A stretch of 64,000 nt of DNA, from contig NC_003284.9 of the NCBI RefSeq assembly GCF_000002985.6, positions 13,888,001 to 13,952,000 on the forward strand, read 5' to 3'. Source of the DNA: Caenorhabditis elegans. Lineage: Eukaryota > Nematoda > Chromadorea > Rhabditida > Rhabditidae. A program made the translations under genes and the position numbers. Numbering within the stretch: the first letter of the stretch is position 1; each line of letters begins with the position of its first letter. Below are positions 46,382 through 58,670 of the stretch, piece after piece. The notes below the pieces were generated by a model that was not told the DNA's origin, did not search any database, and worked only from the letters and a program-made list of their open reading frames with translations.

Positions 46382-49300
46382 ATGTTATCACCAACACCAC
46401 TTTTTGCAGTGTAAGTTGCTCTATTACTTTTTATCGCTTTCAGAGAGGGTATTCCTGATAAATTTTTTGTTTCGTTTATTATATGTTTAGGGTCTGTCTG
46501 ATTTCGGTTTATGTTACTTTTTTAAGCAAAAAAAAACTTGAGCCATTTGTGTTTTCATCATAAGCATTTTATGTTTGCTCTTTGATTATAACTGTATTCT
46601 TTTTGATGGAGTGTTCTGTTGAGCATGGCGAATGAAACCAAAACAAACTGAAATTTTGTTTTTGTCAAATAATCATAGTAGTAAATGTTTTGATTTTCCA
46701 CGTATCGATTAATGAATAAACCGATAATAATAAAAAAAGTGAAACCAGCAGTTGTTTCTACTTTATTTTTTTTTGTTGGAAGCCTTATCACTGACAATTT
46801 GCTTTTTCTGATTTTGCATGTTGTTTCAATTTTTCAACAAACTTTATATTCAAATTTTCAAATTTTCAGTTACAGAATTCAAATGGAAACTGCCAACTAT
46901 TACTTACCTTCACCACCGTATTCTTCCACTTCCAGCTCTGATTCCAGAGGTGGGACATTTTCAAAAAAAAAAAACACATTCCAACGAGTATTTTTAGAAA
47001 GTCGTATGAATACACCCATACCTACCACCTACTCTGAAGAAAATGTGAACAGTTTATTTCATCTTATGCCAGATAATACTGACCAATGGATGACGTCACA
47101 GAAAAATTTCTGGCAGGAAGGTTTGTTTTCATTTTTGACTGTTCTCTATGTTTCACAATATTTTGACAACTTAAAAACAAACATGGGGGGGGAGGGGAGA
47201 AAACTTAAAATAATTTATGAATCTAATATATCTTGAAAAACGAGTTGTATTTTTCCTTTCTTTTTACTTTCCAATCCACTTCTGTTTTGATTAAACAGTC
47301 AAGACAAAGAAAAATAATACAATTGGGGAAACGTTTAAGAATTAAAAATTATGACCGACCGCTGTAACTTCTGATAAAAGGATTTGTTTTTTTGGAAAAT
47401 TGAACGAATTTTGGAAAAAAAACTTTGGATTGTTTTAACTACTGTCATTATTTAATTGCGTATATTCTTACCATATTTCCTATCCTTGCTTCTTGACACA
47501 GTATCCTTGACACAGTTGAGCAATTTGGTACGGAGCTCAGGTGAGAAGGAAGCTAGATGTCTATATTATATTGCTAATAGCTCTCATGATTTGAAAAAAA
47601 GTCAACATATTTTTTCATTTGATGCGTCTGCTCCATTAAAAAAAAGGATTGAAGGACGATCCGTTCTTCAAGTGCTATGCACTGCGGATCTGGGATTCAG
47701 GTACACTGCCTGGTGGTGATCCCTCTGGGCTGTAATTTGAGCCACGTCCTAGCCGGGGACTGTGGCCGATAATCCAGTCGTGGATTGCTCCACTTCCCAA
47801 CAGAGGCTGGGTGAACCTAGGGGGTGAGGCCGGACTTGAACTCGTGACCTCCAGACTGCTAGCGGCCACCACTACCGACTGAGCTATCTGCCCCCCCCCC
47901 CCCCTTTGTTTCGAGTTTGTGATAAATTTTTTCAAGATCTTTGATTGAATTGAATTGAAACAAAATCATGAGATTTTTCAATGCTTGTCGTCCTCTCAGT
48001 TAGATGTATTTTCTGCGATTCGATTTTATTGTCTTACAAAATCGCATAGCTCCGCTTGAATCAAGAAGCATCTATGTCCTTGTACAGTAGTTTAGATTTA
48101 TAGATTTGTGTTTCACTAAAAATCAATTACCAAGATTTTAAGTTAAGGTCTTCCCACTTTAATATAAATTAAACTGAGTAATATGAATTTAATTTAATCA
48201 TGTATTAAAGACAATGTATTGTCAAAAAAGAATTTACACAAATACACTGATTTAATCGAACATTTTAGTATTTGAAAAATTTCAGTCAAAGTTTTGATAA
48301 ATTGCCAAACTTTATAATTTTTTTTTTTGAAAACTTGACTTTCGGAGAAATTTCCTAGACTGCTACAGATTTGAACTTCCACAATGTTCAAATACAATAA
48401 GAGTAAAAAATTAATAAAATACAATATAAAACTCAAAAAATAGTTTTTAGTTGAATTTCAAAGTTGTTATGGATGAAATCTGTATAATTGCTATTGTTTA
48501 ACAGTTTATGAGCAACAATTTTAAGTTATACTATTTTATTTAGAGTACCATAGGGGTTATATTGAAAACAATGTTCCTGTGACAAATTTTCATTAGTGTC
48601 AAAAAACATGGTAATCCAATTAGCAAAATAAAAAGAATATTAGACTTATTTTAGGCTTTGAGACATGCATATTTGTTCCTGAACTGAGTCGCTACCTCAT
48701 TCAGATAATGATGGTATACCATGTGGTCTTCCATCACTATCAATTTCACTTGTACTTTGGTAATTTGGTAACCCTTTTACACCGAAATGCCGATGGACAT
48801 ATCAAATGTGAAGACATGTCTATTTTGTTTCTACTGTTTCAACATTCACTTTTTGCAAAATGTGACACGTTGTTTCACGGTCATCGTCGTCGACAAAACG
48901 AGAGGGGCCGCTGATGGGGGTACGGTCTTTTCGTTGACGTCTTCTCAATCTTCTTCTCGAAAATTGGACACTTCGTGCGCACGATTGCGGCCCTATCTTC
49001 TGCCTCAATCACAACTTAATCATTATCGACTGCGATTGTTGCGACGGGCCGGGAATGTCTGCCTCCTTCTTCTTGACGCGTTGACGACATCTTCATCCTT
49101 CTCCATTCTCTCTTTCCGTTTTCCTCTCCGAACAATTTGTAACCCGTTGCGACGACGAGACCTATGTTACTGTGGCGATGAGGGGTAGAAGGAGAAGGAT
49201 TCTGAGCGTACGCGCTGCTGTTGGCCTCCGGATATCAACTGATATTTTGTGTTGTTGGGAGTGACAAGAACAATTGCTTTCTCTTCCCGAATATTGTCGT

Positions 49301-52300
49301 TGTCTTCAACAATTCACAAACTCACGACCTCTTATGGGCGGAGTAAAAGAAGGCGGCAACTGAGAAAGTGATTTCTGTGTATCATTCTTGTAACTGGACT
49401 GCGAACTGTATTCCCTATCTTATCTTCAATATTTTCTTTTCTTATCATTAAGGGTTTCAAACTTTTTCTCCACTTAATCTAGTCTAACTAGAGGACGGGA
49501 TTGGGGATTGCCCCTATTATGATCTTTCCAACTTTATTTTAGTTAACAATCTTATCACGACCCATCATGTCTAGCCTGATAACAATGTGTTAGTTATCAA
49601 ATTTCGTAGAATTTGGCGCTGGCGCCATTCCTCCTACGATTCGCTGATAAGGGATAGGTGACGGAAACTAAAACTGATTATATCCGAAAAATCCGTGAAA
49701 ACTAATGAAAAAACAAAACCGTGGAAAAAGAATCTACCGTATCCCGCTTGTACTTTGACCATTCGTTCTGCAATGTGACTTGCCAGCAACTAAAATCAAT
49801 GGCAACACCACAGTACATTGCTATAAAAATACTGATCGGGAGAGAAAAAAGAAATGGATGGTACCTCTTTCTTTTTTGGGCAGTATGAAGTTAGAGACAA
49901 ATATTCAACCTCCCCCCCCCCCATTCTCTTCATCCTCTCTAACCCCGTCTTATTGTTAACAGTCGCCATCAGTCCATCGTCTTCTCCTTCTTCTTCTTCT
50001 ATTCCTTTTCTCCTCTTTCGTCCCGACCGGCCAGTAGTATCGTCTTATTTCTCGAGAAGGGCGGCGCAAGACAAGTTGCATGGTCACTTGTATACCGTAG
50101 TATTACCGTGAATCGAATCATCACAATCCGCGCCCGTACACGCCCGATATCATTTCTCGAATGTTAAACAGCAATTTTTCAGTTGATAACGTATCATACT
50201 ACTAATTATTTAGATTAACAAGATTTTAGCGTATCAATTTTTATCAGTCAAGTACACTGTTCACTCAAATGAAATACCAATTGAGATATGATGTAGACTA
50301 ATTAAATTTTAAAATAGTAATATCTTTATATATATATATTGTGCCTGATATTTCCCAATTCACAATTTTTTTGAGAAGCGAGGTCATGCTCCTAAAATCG
50401 TCAAGAATGTGTCATCACAAAATACACATAGACTGTTTCTCCAGTGCCATCTTCCAAACAAACTCTTTTCTTCTAGTACTTCTCATGCTCGATTCGATAC
50501 ACAAAACTGAGAATGGCATGCTTGTACAACATGCTTGTAAATCTTGACTCCCTCTTAAAGAATAAAAAAGGTTGCTCATCCATGATTCGTATTGGCAAAG
50601 CTAACACACAACCACCGTTTTATGAGTATGCATAGTCACCTCTCTTCCTATTTGTGTATTCTTTGTTGCATTTGCCGCGTTTCGTTTTTTCACTCCCACG
50701 TTAGTTTTTTTTTGTTGAGTTTTCAAACTTGAAACCTTGCAGGCTCGCCTTCATCGTCGGAATACCTGCATCAACAGGCTGTCCAGCCATCTCAGCAAGC
50801 TCGGCTACCTGGTATTTCAAACTTCATGAAGGACTCTCAACTTTCCGTGAAACCAGCTGCATATTACTGTAAGTTGAGCGCGGCTGACCTTCGGTCTTAA
50901 CCGCAATGCCAACGCGCAGTAATCAGTCCGCGCGGGATCGTATCTTTTTGGTGTACCGACAAAGAAGTTTAGGAGCTACTTTCGTATGTGTCAAGCAATT
51001 TGGAATAATTGTGGTATATAGAAATATCTAAATAAGAAAACAGTGCTATTATAATTATTGTCTTAAAAAATTGTTCCTCGAAGTATACTGCCATCCGTCA
51101 GGTGTATACTTCTATTTCTATTTTTTTTAGCTCTCTCAGCTTAACAAAATTTTTTTAGAGGGCCATTTTGAGGTGCTGAATCCTCAAAGAGTGTTTGTAG
51201 GTAAATTTGGAACTACTTGTTTTCGCCGTAATCAGAATAAGTAATCATTTGATATTGATCTTCCGAAACGCGCATTTTGAGACTCTTAACTATTTTTATA
51301 CCAAGTTACTAATGTTTTCCAGCTCAAGGTAGTCCAACGATGAACGATTATCGAGTGGAAAAAGTGGCCAACACACTACTAGATCCATATGTTCAACTTG
51401 ACCAACCGACCTATGCGGACTTCACTAATGCGTAAGTGCACATTCAATTCTGAACATTGTTCTTTTTCCTTACTAACTTTACTCTATTTTTTTTTCAACA
51501 ACTTTTCTTATTTGTCTCGCATTGTATTATCAAGGTCACTCAAATAACCAACTGTAATCAATCATCGCGACCGCAAAAAGAATAGAAACTTCCACCAGAA
51601 GTTGTCATTATCATCTTCTTCTACTCCTTCATCATATTGAAATTGTCATCCATCATCTTCCAATATTCTATTCCTTAATGAACCCGTTGTTCTATTCCAG
51701 ACAGGTACTGAACCATCAGCAAGAAATGCTCCAGATGAACTTCCCAACACCATTATCCACAAGTTATATGAATACAGCACAAGTCACACAGACACATCAA
51801 ATGCCGTTCAATATTTTTGAATTGGTACGTCACATTGGTAGAAACATTTTAAAAACTAAAAAACTAAACTAGGGCTAGATACTTCAAATGTTCATATGAT
51901 CGCATCAGCTTTTTTTGAGGGTATTAATTGGAATAATTGTGATAGTCTCAGGCACCTTATTGATTAATTGAAAATTTGCCTTAAGTTTTCGAACAGTAAG
52001 CTGCATGATCTGTTCGTGTTTAAAGTCTGAGCTGTTCAAAAACCTGTGCAGTATTAAAAACATCGAAAGTTGAATTTTCACAGTGCAGGGATTTGTATAC
52101 TCCGTTATTTTAGAGCGATCAAACTTCTTGACAATATTGATATTTTTTATCAATTTGAAAACGTTCTAGCAGTTTTAAATGCCCGAAAAATTTTAATTCT
52201 CTACTATTTTCAGAACCTTTCAAACTTCGCAACATTCCAACCAGCCTGTGACACTCCCCTTCCACTTCTCAACAGCTCACCAACGCATCCATACACAACA

Positions 52301-52715
52301 ATGTCAAACTTCACACCTCCACCGCAAGACCCGCTTGTCGCCGAGCCGAAGCCGATGAAAAAAAGAATGGCAGTACGCAACATACTAGGTTGATAACTAA
52401 CTAGATCCGATTTTCAGGCTGTACAATGTCATCAAAATTCCATCTGCTCAAATTGCAAAACACGTGAGACGACGCTGTGGCGACGAAATGGAGAAGGAGG
52501 TGTCGAGTGCAAGTGAGTGATTGATTTGATCATACGGGACTGTATCTATGTGTTTCAGCGCCTGCAATCTCTACTTCCGGAAAAACAACCGAAAACGTCC
52601 ACTGTCTCTTAGAAAAGATGGAATTATGAAGAGAAACCGACGTCCTAGAAATGAGTCTCCAAACTCTGCAATCAGGAATACCCATCAGAGACATGGACAC
52701 GCAGCTGCTTGTTGA
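46382..52715 (+). CDS. elt-3: GATA transcription factor ELT-3
   Basis: Eight exons close in phase: 46382-46410, 46870-47120, 50743-50868, 51323-51431, 51701-51824, 52214-52372, 52418-52512 and 52559-52715, giving 349 residues. The DNA-binding zinc finger is C-x2-C-x17-C-x2-C at about residues 275-299 (ICSNCKTRETTLWRRN then VECNACNLYF), followed by a basic tail KNNRKRPLSLRK. ELT-3 is a hypodermal GATA factor binding WGATAR sites and acts in epidermal differentiation and cuticle gene control. The finger is split by an intron, and CNAC is followed by N where most GATA factors have G. The N-terminal part is Ser/Pro/Gln-rich, like an activation domain. A possible 48-nt intron (46950-46997) inside exon 2 would remove 16 residues without changing the frame. 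Intron 2 spans 3.6 kb and may hold a promoter for a shorter form. Confidence 0.92.
47636..47904 (-). mobile_element. tRNA-derived SINE-like element in elt-3 intron 2
   Basis: On the minus strand the head, starting just after a run of 14 G, has a pol III A box TAGCTCAGTCGG (47886-47875) and B box GAGTTCAAGTCC (47843-47832), spaced as in a tRNA. The T-arm and acceptor pairings are poor, so this is not a working tRNA. A unique body of about 190 bp follows, and the copy ends near TCCTTTTTTTT (47637), a pol III terminator-like T run. The G+C content is far above the flanks. It lies antisense to elt-3. Confidence 0.7.
48690..49345 (+). promoter_or_regulatory. GC-rich intronic block of elt-3
   Basis: Sequence from about 48880 to 49340 is GC-rich (CGTCGTCGACAAAACGAGAG, GCGACGGGCCGGGAATG) and pyrimidine-biased on the plus strand. 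Several frames are open by composition alone. It could be an internal promoter or first exon for a shorter elt-3 transcript. Confidence 0.4.
49419..49660 (+). promoter_or_regulatory. cluster of GATA sites in elt-3 intron 2
   Basis: TTATC or GATAA occurs at 49420, 49442, 49552, 49578, 49594 and 49646, and GATAG at 49653: seven sites in about 240 bp. GATA factors (ELT-1, or ELT-3 itself) are the natural candidates to bind. That this is an auto- or cross-regulatory enhancer is inference. Confidence 0.5.
49850..50165 (+). promoter_or_regulatory. second GC/CT-rich intronic block of elt-3
   Basis: The plus strand has long pyrimidine runs (a run of 10 C at 49912-49921; CTTCTCCTTCTTCTTCTTC near 49980) and GC-rich words around 50020-50140. 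It resembles worm promoter-proximal sequence and lies 600 bp before exon 3. A candidate internal promoter; no coding exon fits. Confidence 0.35.
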
Positions 52716-54230
52716 GCAATTTTAGTTGTCTAATTTCCCAATTATTTTTTTGATTTTGAATCAATCAGTTTTCGAATTCAATGTACACAATAAGCTTCTC
52801 CGAATATGCCAAATTTCCGACGAACCTCCCACGACTGAAACTTGATACCTATCCTCTGTAACCTAGTAGCTCTGGTAGAGTATCTTGCCATTCGCAATGA
52901 TCTAATCTCATTTTCTCTCATTCTCTATTAAAACCCACAAAATAACTGAAAAAAAATAGAAACAGACCACCATGACTGTGATATAGCGTGGAATGCCTCT
53001 CTCTCTCTCTCTTCTGAAAATCGGAATATACAATTTTCATCAACTTTGATTTTGATCTGCTACTGGTATCGAACCAAATCATCAATAAGACAATAATCAA
53101 TCAATTTTGCTAACTGTTCATGTTTCATAATTAGTAGGCATAACATTCAATATTTTGTTTTTGACTTATTCTTCTTTGCTAATAATGAAGTAAACCTTGA
53201 TGTGAACTAAAAGTTTTAAAAAAACGTGGTGATAGATATTTTTTGAACAAAATTCTTTGAGAAAAAACAATTAACCTCATCAAACAGTGTTTGGTGATTA
53301 TCTCTCTTACACAAAGTCAATAAATTAATTGTCGTGAATTGTCCGCAGATTGAAAATGAATTGGTAAGGTTCTCGCACGGAAATGGAACATAGCAACGGG
53401 AACAGAACAAAGCATAAATCAATCTGGACAGCAAGCAAGACTACTGATCAGATCTACGACAGATTGTGTCTTGGCTATTTCGGAGGGGGGAAGAGAGACA
53501 GGAGACAATTGATTTATCAGCAAACGTTGGGTTTAGGAATGCGTCCGTGTCTTTGAATACCCAAACAATTTTGTATCAATATAGTCAGCGGGCTTGTAGA
53601 AAATCCGTAATTTTAAAAATAAAAAAATTGCTTCGAATTTAATGACACAAATAGCATATTGAACTGCTAGTAAAATGGTGGTAATTTATCATACAGGGTG
53701 GCCTATATTGATGCGTTCCAGAATTGTTCTCACGATTACATAATTTTTTCACACCTGACAAATGTCAAGCTAATGGAACCATTAATATGCAAAATTAGTG
53801 GTTTTTCAAAACTTTAAAAACTAATAACAGGCTTCAAACTAACTTTATCAAAAATCTTTGTAGCCTTTAAGTTGCAAATTTTGAGTTTTTTCAGAATACA
53901 AAAACTAATTTCAAGATGCTTCCGTGCCCTCCGAGGTCAAGCAGAAGTATTACATTTTCAGTCTTACCTTTTAGAGCACAAACTAATATTGAATGGAACA
54001 GATCATTAACATGCAAAGTTAGTGCTGAATACTTTCGTTTTTTGTGAAAAAAAAACGCAGTTATGTGACACTCATTGTAATCTACAAAAATTACGCAGTT
54101 TAGAAATGTTCGATTACCTAAAAAAAAACTATGAAAATTGGATTTTGATACCAGTTAGCTTTCTAACAATAAGAACAGTATTTTTTAATGATAGTATTCG
54201 GAAAGCTATATATCTAAAAGCTATATATCT
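52716..54230. other. elt-3 3' flank, no further gene
   Basis: Contains a CT dinucleotide run (about 52997-53013) and an ATACAGGGTGGCCTA word at 53693 that looks like the end of a mariner-type repeat but has no visible partner. Otherwise AT-rich. Confidence 0.4.
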
Positions 54231-54234
54231 CTCA

Positions 54235-54620
54235 TTTTGGAGCTGCATTTTGGAGCTACACGAGAAGTTTTGGAGCTACAGGGGAAACTGTGGAGTTACA
54301 TGGGAAATTTTCGAGCTACATGGAAAACTGTGGATCTGCATGTGAAATTTTAAAGCTACACGAGAAGTTTTGGAGCTACATGGGAGACTGTGGATCTGCA
54401 TTGAAAATTTTGGAGCTACATGGGCAACTCCGGATCTGCAAGGGAAGTTTTGGAGCTACATGGGAAGTTTTGGAGCTACATGAAAAGTTTTGGAGCTACA
54501 TGGGTAAATATGGAGCTACATGGGAAACTGCGGATCTGCATGGGAAATTTTGGAGCTATATGGGAGACTCTGGATCTGCATTGAAAACTTTGGAGCTACA
54601 TGGGTAAATATGGTTCCGGG
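54235..54620. repeat. minisatellite, exact 20-bp period, about 19 copies
   Basis: Units such as TGGAGCTACATGGGAAATTT and TGGATCTGCATTGAAAATTT follow one another with a strict 20-bp period. Variant units alternate in a pattern that often repeats every 60 bp. The consensus lacks stops in the forward frames, so a 105-codon ORF (54290-54607) runs through it; I treat that ORF as a by-product. Confidence 0.95.
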
Positions 54621-55350
54621 GACAAGTTCAATTTTTTTTTATAAACCAGGTGTAAAATTGATTGTATAATTACTTGTTGATTTTATTTTAATGAAAACTG
54701 ACCATGAACCGGTGATTAATCTGTAAAGTCGGAATAGTGCGTGTCTTAATGCGCGTCCCATTAGTTCGCATCACGTTTTTCTGTTCCACAAGGCACACCG
54801 ATCCGTAATGTCATTTAAGAGCAAATTCGCAAAAATCTTATTAAATCTTGGGATAAAAATTAAATAAAATCACAAACAACCCTTCCTTAACGTATTAGTA
54901 CTTCCGCGCACAAGCTTTGTTTAGGCCTTGACTGAATTGCAGAATTCACGATACTCAATCAGCTGCCGCTGACACCTAACGATATCAATCTCTCAGATTT
55001 TTTCTGTGAAGAATCTATAAATTAATGGCATTCTTTAAACTATTAATTTTACTTGATTACTAATGAGTTCCCCGAGAAAGACATAACAAGCACTGAAGAG
55101 CACCTAGTTGCCTGCCACCGTTGATGCGTTTTCGAAACATTTGAAGGCCTCTATCAATGCGGACGGTGATATTTTTAAATTTTTAAATGTTATGGTATTT
55201 AGTTTTTCTCGGAGAACAAAACCTACATGATTATTTGTGTCATATGTTTTTTAATAGTTTACTCTCTGGGTTCACAGAATAATATGATCTCTGAGTTTAC
55301 CGAATACAGAGTTATTTAGTGCGAAATCGGTGTTATTAGGTGCTAAATAC
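54621..55350. other. intergenic, nothing identified
   Basis: Mixed-composition spacer between two tandem repeats. It has no ORF of note. Confidence 0.4.
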
Positions 55351-55354
55351 TTGA

Positions 55355-55515
55355 AATTTGAATTCCCTCCAAAATTTTTTCGCAAAAACAAAATTTGAAT
55401 TTCCTCCCAAATGTTTTCAAAATATTTTAAATTTGAATGCCCTCCAAATGTTTTCAAAAACTAAAAATTGCATTCCCTCCAAAATGTTTTCAGAAAATTT
55501 GAATTTCCCACCAAT
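55355..55515. repeat. imperfect tandem repeat, AATTTGAAT-CCCTCCAAA-TTTT
   Basis: Five diverged copies of a unit near 33-40 bp, built around AATTTGAATTCCCTCCAAAA followed by TGTTTTCAAAA. Lengths vary between units. It is followed at about 55518 by GTGATGACGTCAC, a palindrome with a CRE-like core. Confidence 0.75.
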
Positions 55516-57535
55516 TTGTGATGACGTCACAAAAGGGGCGAAGCCTATGTGTCCTCTTTTGTGTGATTAGACTACAAACTACAGAGTTCAAAGACCACAG
55601 GTCAAAGATCAAACTACATAGTGACGGAACGACACGCGCTTTATATGTATATATAGTATAGTATATGTATTGATTGATCTTCAGTACACAGTTGAACGAA
55701 AATTAAAAGTTTCCGTTAACTTTTCAAGAGAACGTTGGGAAATTATTTTTTTGCAATTTAAAAGTCAATAATTTCCCATTACAACAAAATTTAGCGTTTG
55801 GCTCATTTTTACATAGTGATGCTGACTGAGTTCATAATGATATTTACTGCAGAGTATTGCAGTATGTTTCATTGTTACATTTTTAATTTTTAATAATAGT
55901 GACATTTGAAACGACCACATGTTGTACAATATTTGTTAGTTGTTTGTAATAGTTTTATCGTGATAGATTATGAGAAGTATGTAATGTGAAAATTGATTAA
56001 AAATACTAATAATAACAATAACTGTTTTTGCATTTATTGAGAAACTTTTTCAAAATATGTTTGAATGTTAGATAAGACTTTTTTATGTTTCTTTTTATTC
56101 TTAATTTATCAAATAATAGGTTTATGTTTTATTTCCTACCATTAAGCTTTTTTCACAATTATAGTAAAAGCTTTTCAATCAAAAATAATCAAAATTTCGA
56201 GCTCATGTCGTGATTCATGTACGAAATTCCAACACTTCGTTCAAAGCTTGTGTTGCATCAAACATGTTTTCAAACTAACAAATTTCATATATATTGCCTT
56301 CCGAAAATAAATTGAAGCAAATTCATTTGGGTGAACACTCCACCCCAATTATTCCATCCACTGCACCCACTATTCAAGGCCTAATTTCATCTGCCGACCC
56401 GTGAAGTGCAAGCCACATCTTCTTCTCGCGTCGTTCGTTTGGGGGCAGATGTTTCACAAATCCATTGCTCTCTTCTAATAGCACAGACGAGGCAGCCATA
56501 CATATTTAGAGCCGTACATAGACTAATGCGAATATTTTAGTTTTTCGTATTGGGATACAAAGTTAGCTAAAAATATTAACGTTTGGTGGGAAATTGTTTC
56601 CTTATTTGCACTTTAATATTCAAAAAATTTACAGTTTTGTAGAATCTTTTCAAAAATGTCCACAAAAATAAATGCTAATTTTCCATCAATCTAATAGTTC
56701 GCAATAATGCGTGTTTCAAAAAATTGAATATTTTAAATGAACAAATTATTTTTATATGCTTCTCATTCAAGAGTTACGAGATAACTTTAAGCAATTCCGC
56801 GATATAATTTTACCTTTATCACCTATTTGTTTCATCTACATAATTTTTTCCAAATGAAATTTTTATTCTTTCTCGCTTGTTAACTGTTGACATTTTGCCG
56901 ACATGTTTTGTCATTTGACCTGAGCAATGTTGTGTGGGCCTTTGGGCAACTGACCTGTGTACACAATGTGCAGCATTGCAACTTTTGCTTATTTTCTCAT
57001 CCTCTACATGTTTGGTCACATTTTTCAATTTTTTCAAATTACGATATACACATGAGACAATCTAAAAATGGAACAAGGTCCAAAAAAATTGCAAACATTT
57101 GCCACATGTGCTTAATTTTCATGTTCTTTTGCAAATTCATAATTTCATTTACTTTATATTTCTATTCATGCTTCACTCACTATTTTTAGCAGCAATGCTT
57201 CCCCTTATTCTTCCTTTCAAAGCCAACAGCAAACATGTCCAAGGGCTCTTACTTATGTAAATAAGTCAGTGCGTAGCAGTGTGGTGACGGTGCACCAAAC
57301 ACTTGTGGAACTGACCTTAGCTCTTTTTGACTATACATATTTCCGAGTTTTGGTGTTAGTAATTTGTATGTGACATTTATACAGAAAGTTTTTACTTTTT
57401 TTAAAAAATAAGTTGTTGTTTTATATTTTGTTTGGAAAAATGTTTTGAACAACTTTCAGATTTATTTATTTTTCTTATATGAATATAAAGCTATGTTGTA
57501 ACAAGAAAATTTCTGTAAAGAGCAGAATTTTGACT
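55516..57535. other. intergenic, no supported gene
   Basis: AT-rich DNA. The patch 56390-56480 (GACCCGTGAAGTGCAAGCCAC and GTTTGGGGGCAGATG) is GC-richer and may be regulatory. ORFs at 56819-57189 on both strands lack domains and splice context. Confidence 0.4.
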
Positions 57536-57915
57536 TTTGAGGGTGTGTGTGTGTGTGTGAAAGTCCGTTTGTGGGGGGGACTCATCCCTTGTGCTCCGCT
57601 GCTCAGTTGCACCGCCGCACACACAAAACTTCTTTTCATTTGCGTCTTTTGCACCGCCGACTCTCTAGAGGCTCACGCCACTGCTTTATCTCTCTTCTTG
57701 CCCCAGTGAGTGTGCGTGTGTCATCACAGCGTGGTACGTTTGCGGGCGCGGCTGCGTCGCGGCCAGCTTCTCACTTCTTCGCATGCTATGTGTGTGTGTG
57801 TGTTTTTTCGTCTATTCTCCAACCGTGGAATATGTAGAGGGCGCTCTTCTTGCAACTCGCAGACGTTCAGAGACAACACAACCGTTTTCCCTTTTTGCTT
57901 TTGTGTGTGAGTGTG
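57536..57915 (+). promoter_or_regulatory. GC-rich block with TG repeats
   Basis: GTGTGTGTGTGTGTG tracts occur at about 57543-57558 and 57789-57802, with CT-rich and GC-rich sequence between (GCGGGCGCGGCTGCGTCGCGG at about 57742). Frames are open by composition only. It resembles a promoter or a noncoding first exon in the plus direction, about 3.6 kb before the alg-1 ATG. Confidence 0.35.
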
Positions 57916-58670
57916 CATGATTACTCTACTCTATGATTAACTCGTCAAGGGATTTGATATATCACTACTCTTCATCTACTAATTAGAAAAGCTTTCGTTT
58001 ATATAATTGGACATTTCACAAGATGATTTAATGAACTGACTTAATGTTTTTTTTAAAGAAATAATTCATTAACAAAAATGTACACACAAAAATATTCTGG
58101 AAACTCTCAATCTGGAAAAATTGAACAAAACGATATAAATTTTCGGAAAATGTCAAAGTCTATTTATCATAACTGCTTGATAACAACAAAATGACAGTAT
58201 TCTTCTGACTAACATATTCCAAAACAGAACATGTTTCATTTTTTTACTTGCTAACAATCTGATAGTCCGAAAAAAACTTTTCTTTCTAAAAATAACCTAT
58301 CATGTGGAGTATGTAATGTGACCGTGTAGTGCAACAAGTCACAAAAATTTATTTTTCCTTACTGTTTTTTTCTAAAACATGCTGAAAACGTGTCCTTGTT
58401 TTTTTTGCAGAGAAAAATTCGACTTACACCACTTGAGACGGGCCTAAGAAGTCTGTTTTTTCGAGTGTCCACTGCATGTAGGGTTGGTTAATTATCGGTG
58501 TGATAATTGATGCTTTGAATTGATATGGGCATTTTCGATTCTTTCAATCGATAGTGTTTTTTATTTCTCGAACAGCATTAGTTGACAATGTTTTAGCTTA
58601 CACTGAACTTTTTAATGGTGTGATGTTTCCCTATTTTCTTTCCCTATATTTAATATTTTAATACACCTGT
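57916..58670. other. intergenic, nothing identified
   Basis: AT-rich spacer between the TG-repeat block and the foldback element. I see no gene or repeat in it. Confidence 0.4.

Noticed and set aside
47822-47893. Functional tRNA gene on the minus strand
   Set aside because: Box A and B are present but the T-arm and acceptor stems do not pair properly, and the sequence continues into a SINE-like body.
48787-49188. 133-codon plus-strand ORF in elt-3 intron 2
   Set aside because: Low stop frequency from GC-rich composition; no domain or in-phase splice to elt-3 exons.
54290-54607. 105-codon ORF
   Set aside because: Lies wholly inside the 20-bp minisatellite, whose unit lacks stops; no independent coding signal.
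57547-57837. 96-codon ORF rich in Cys, His and Arg
   Set aside because: Product of TG and GC-rich simple sequence; no conserved motif.
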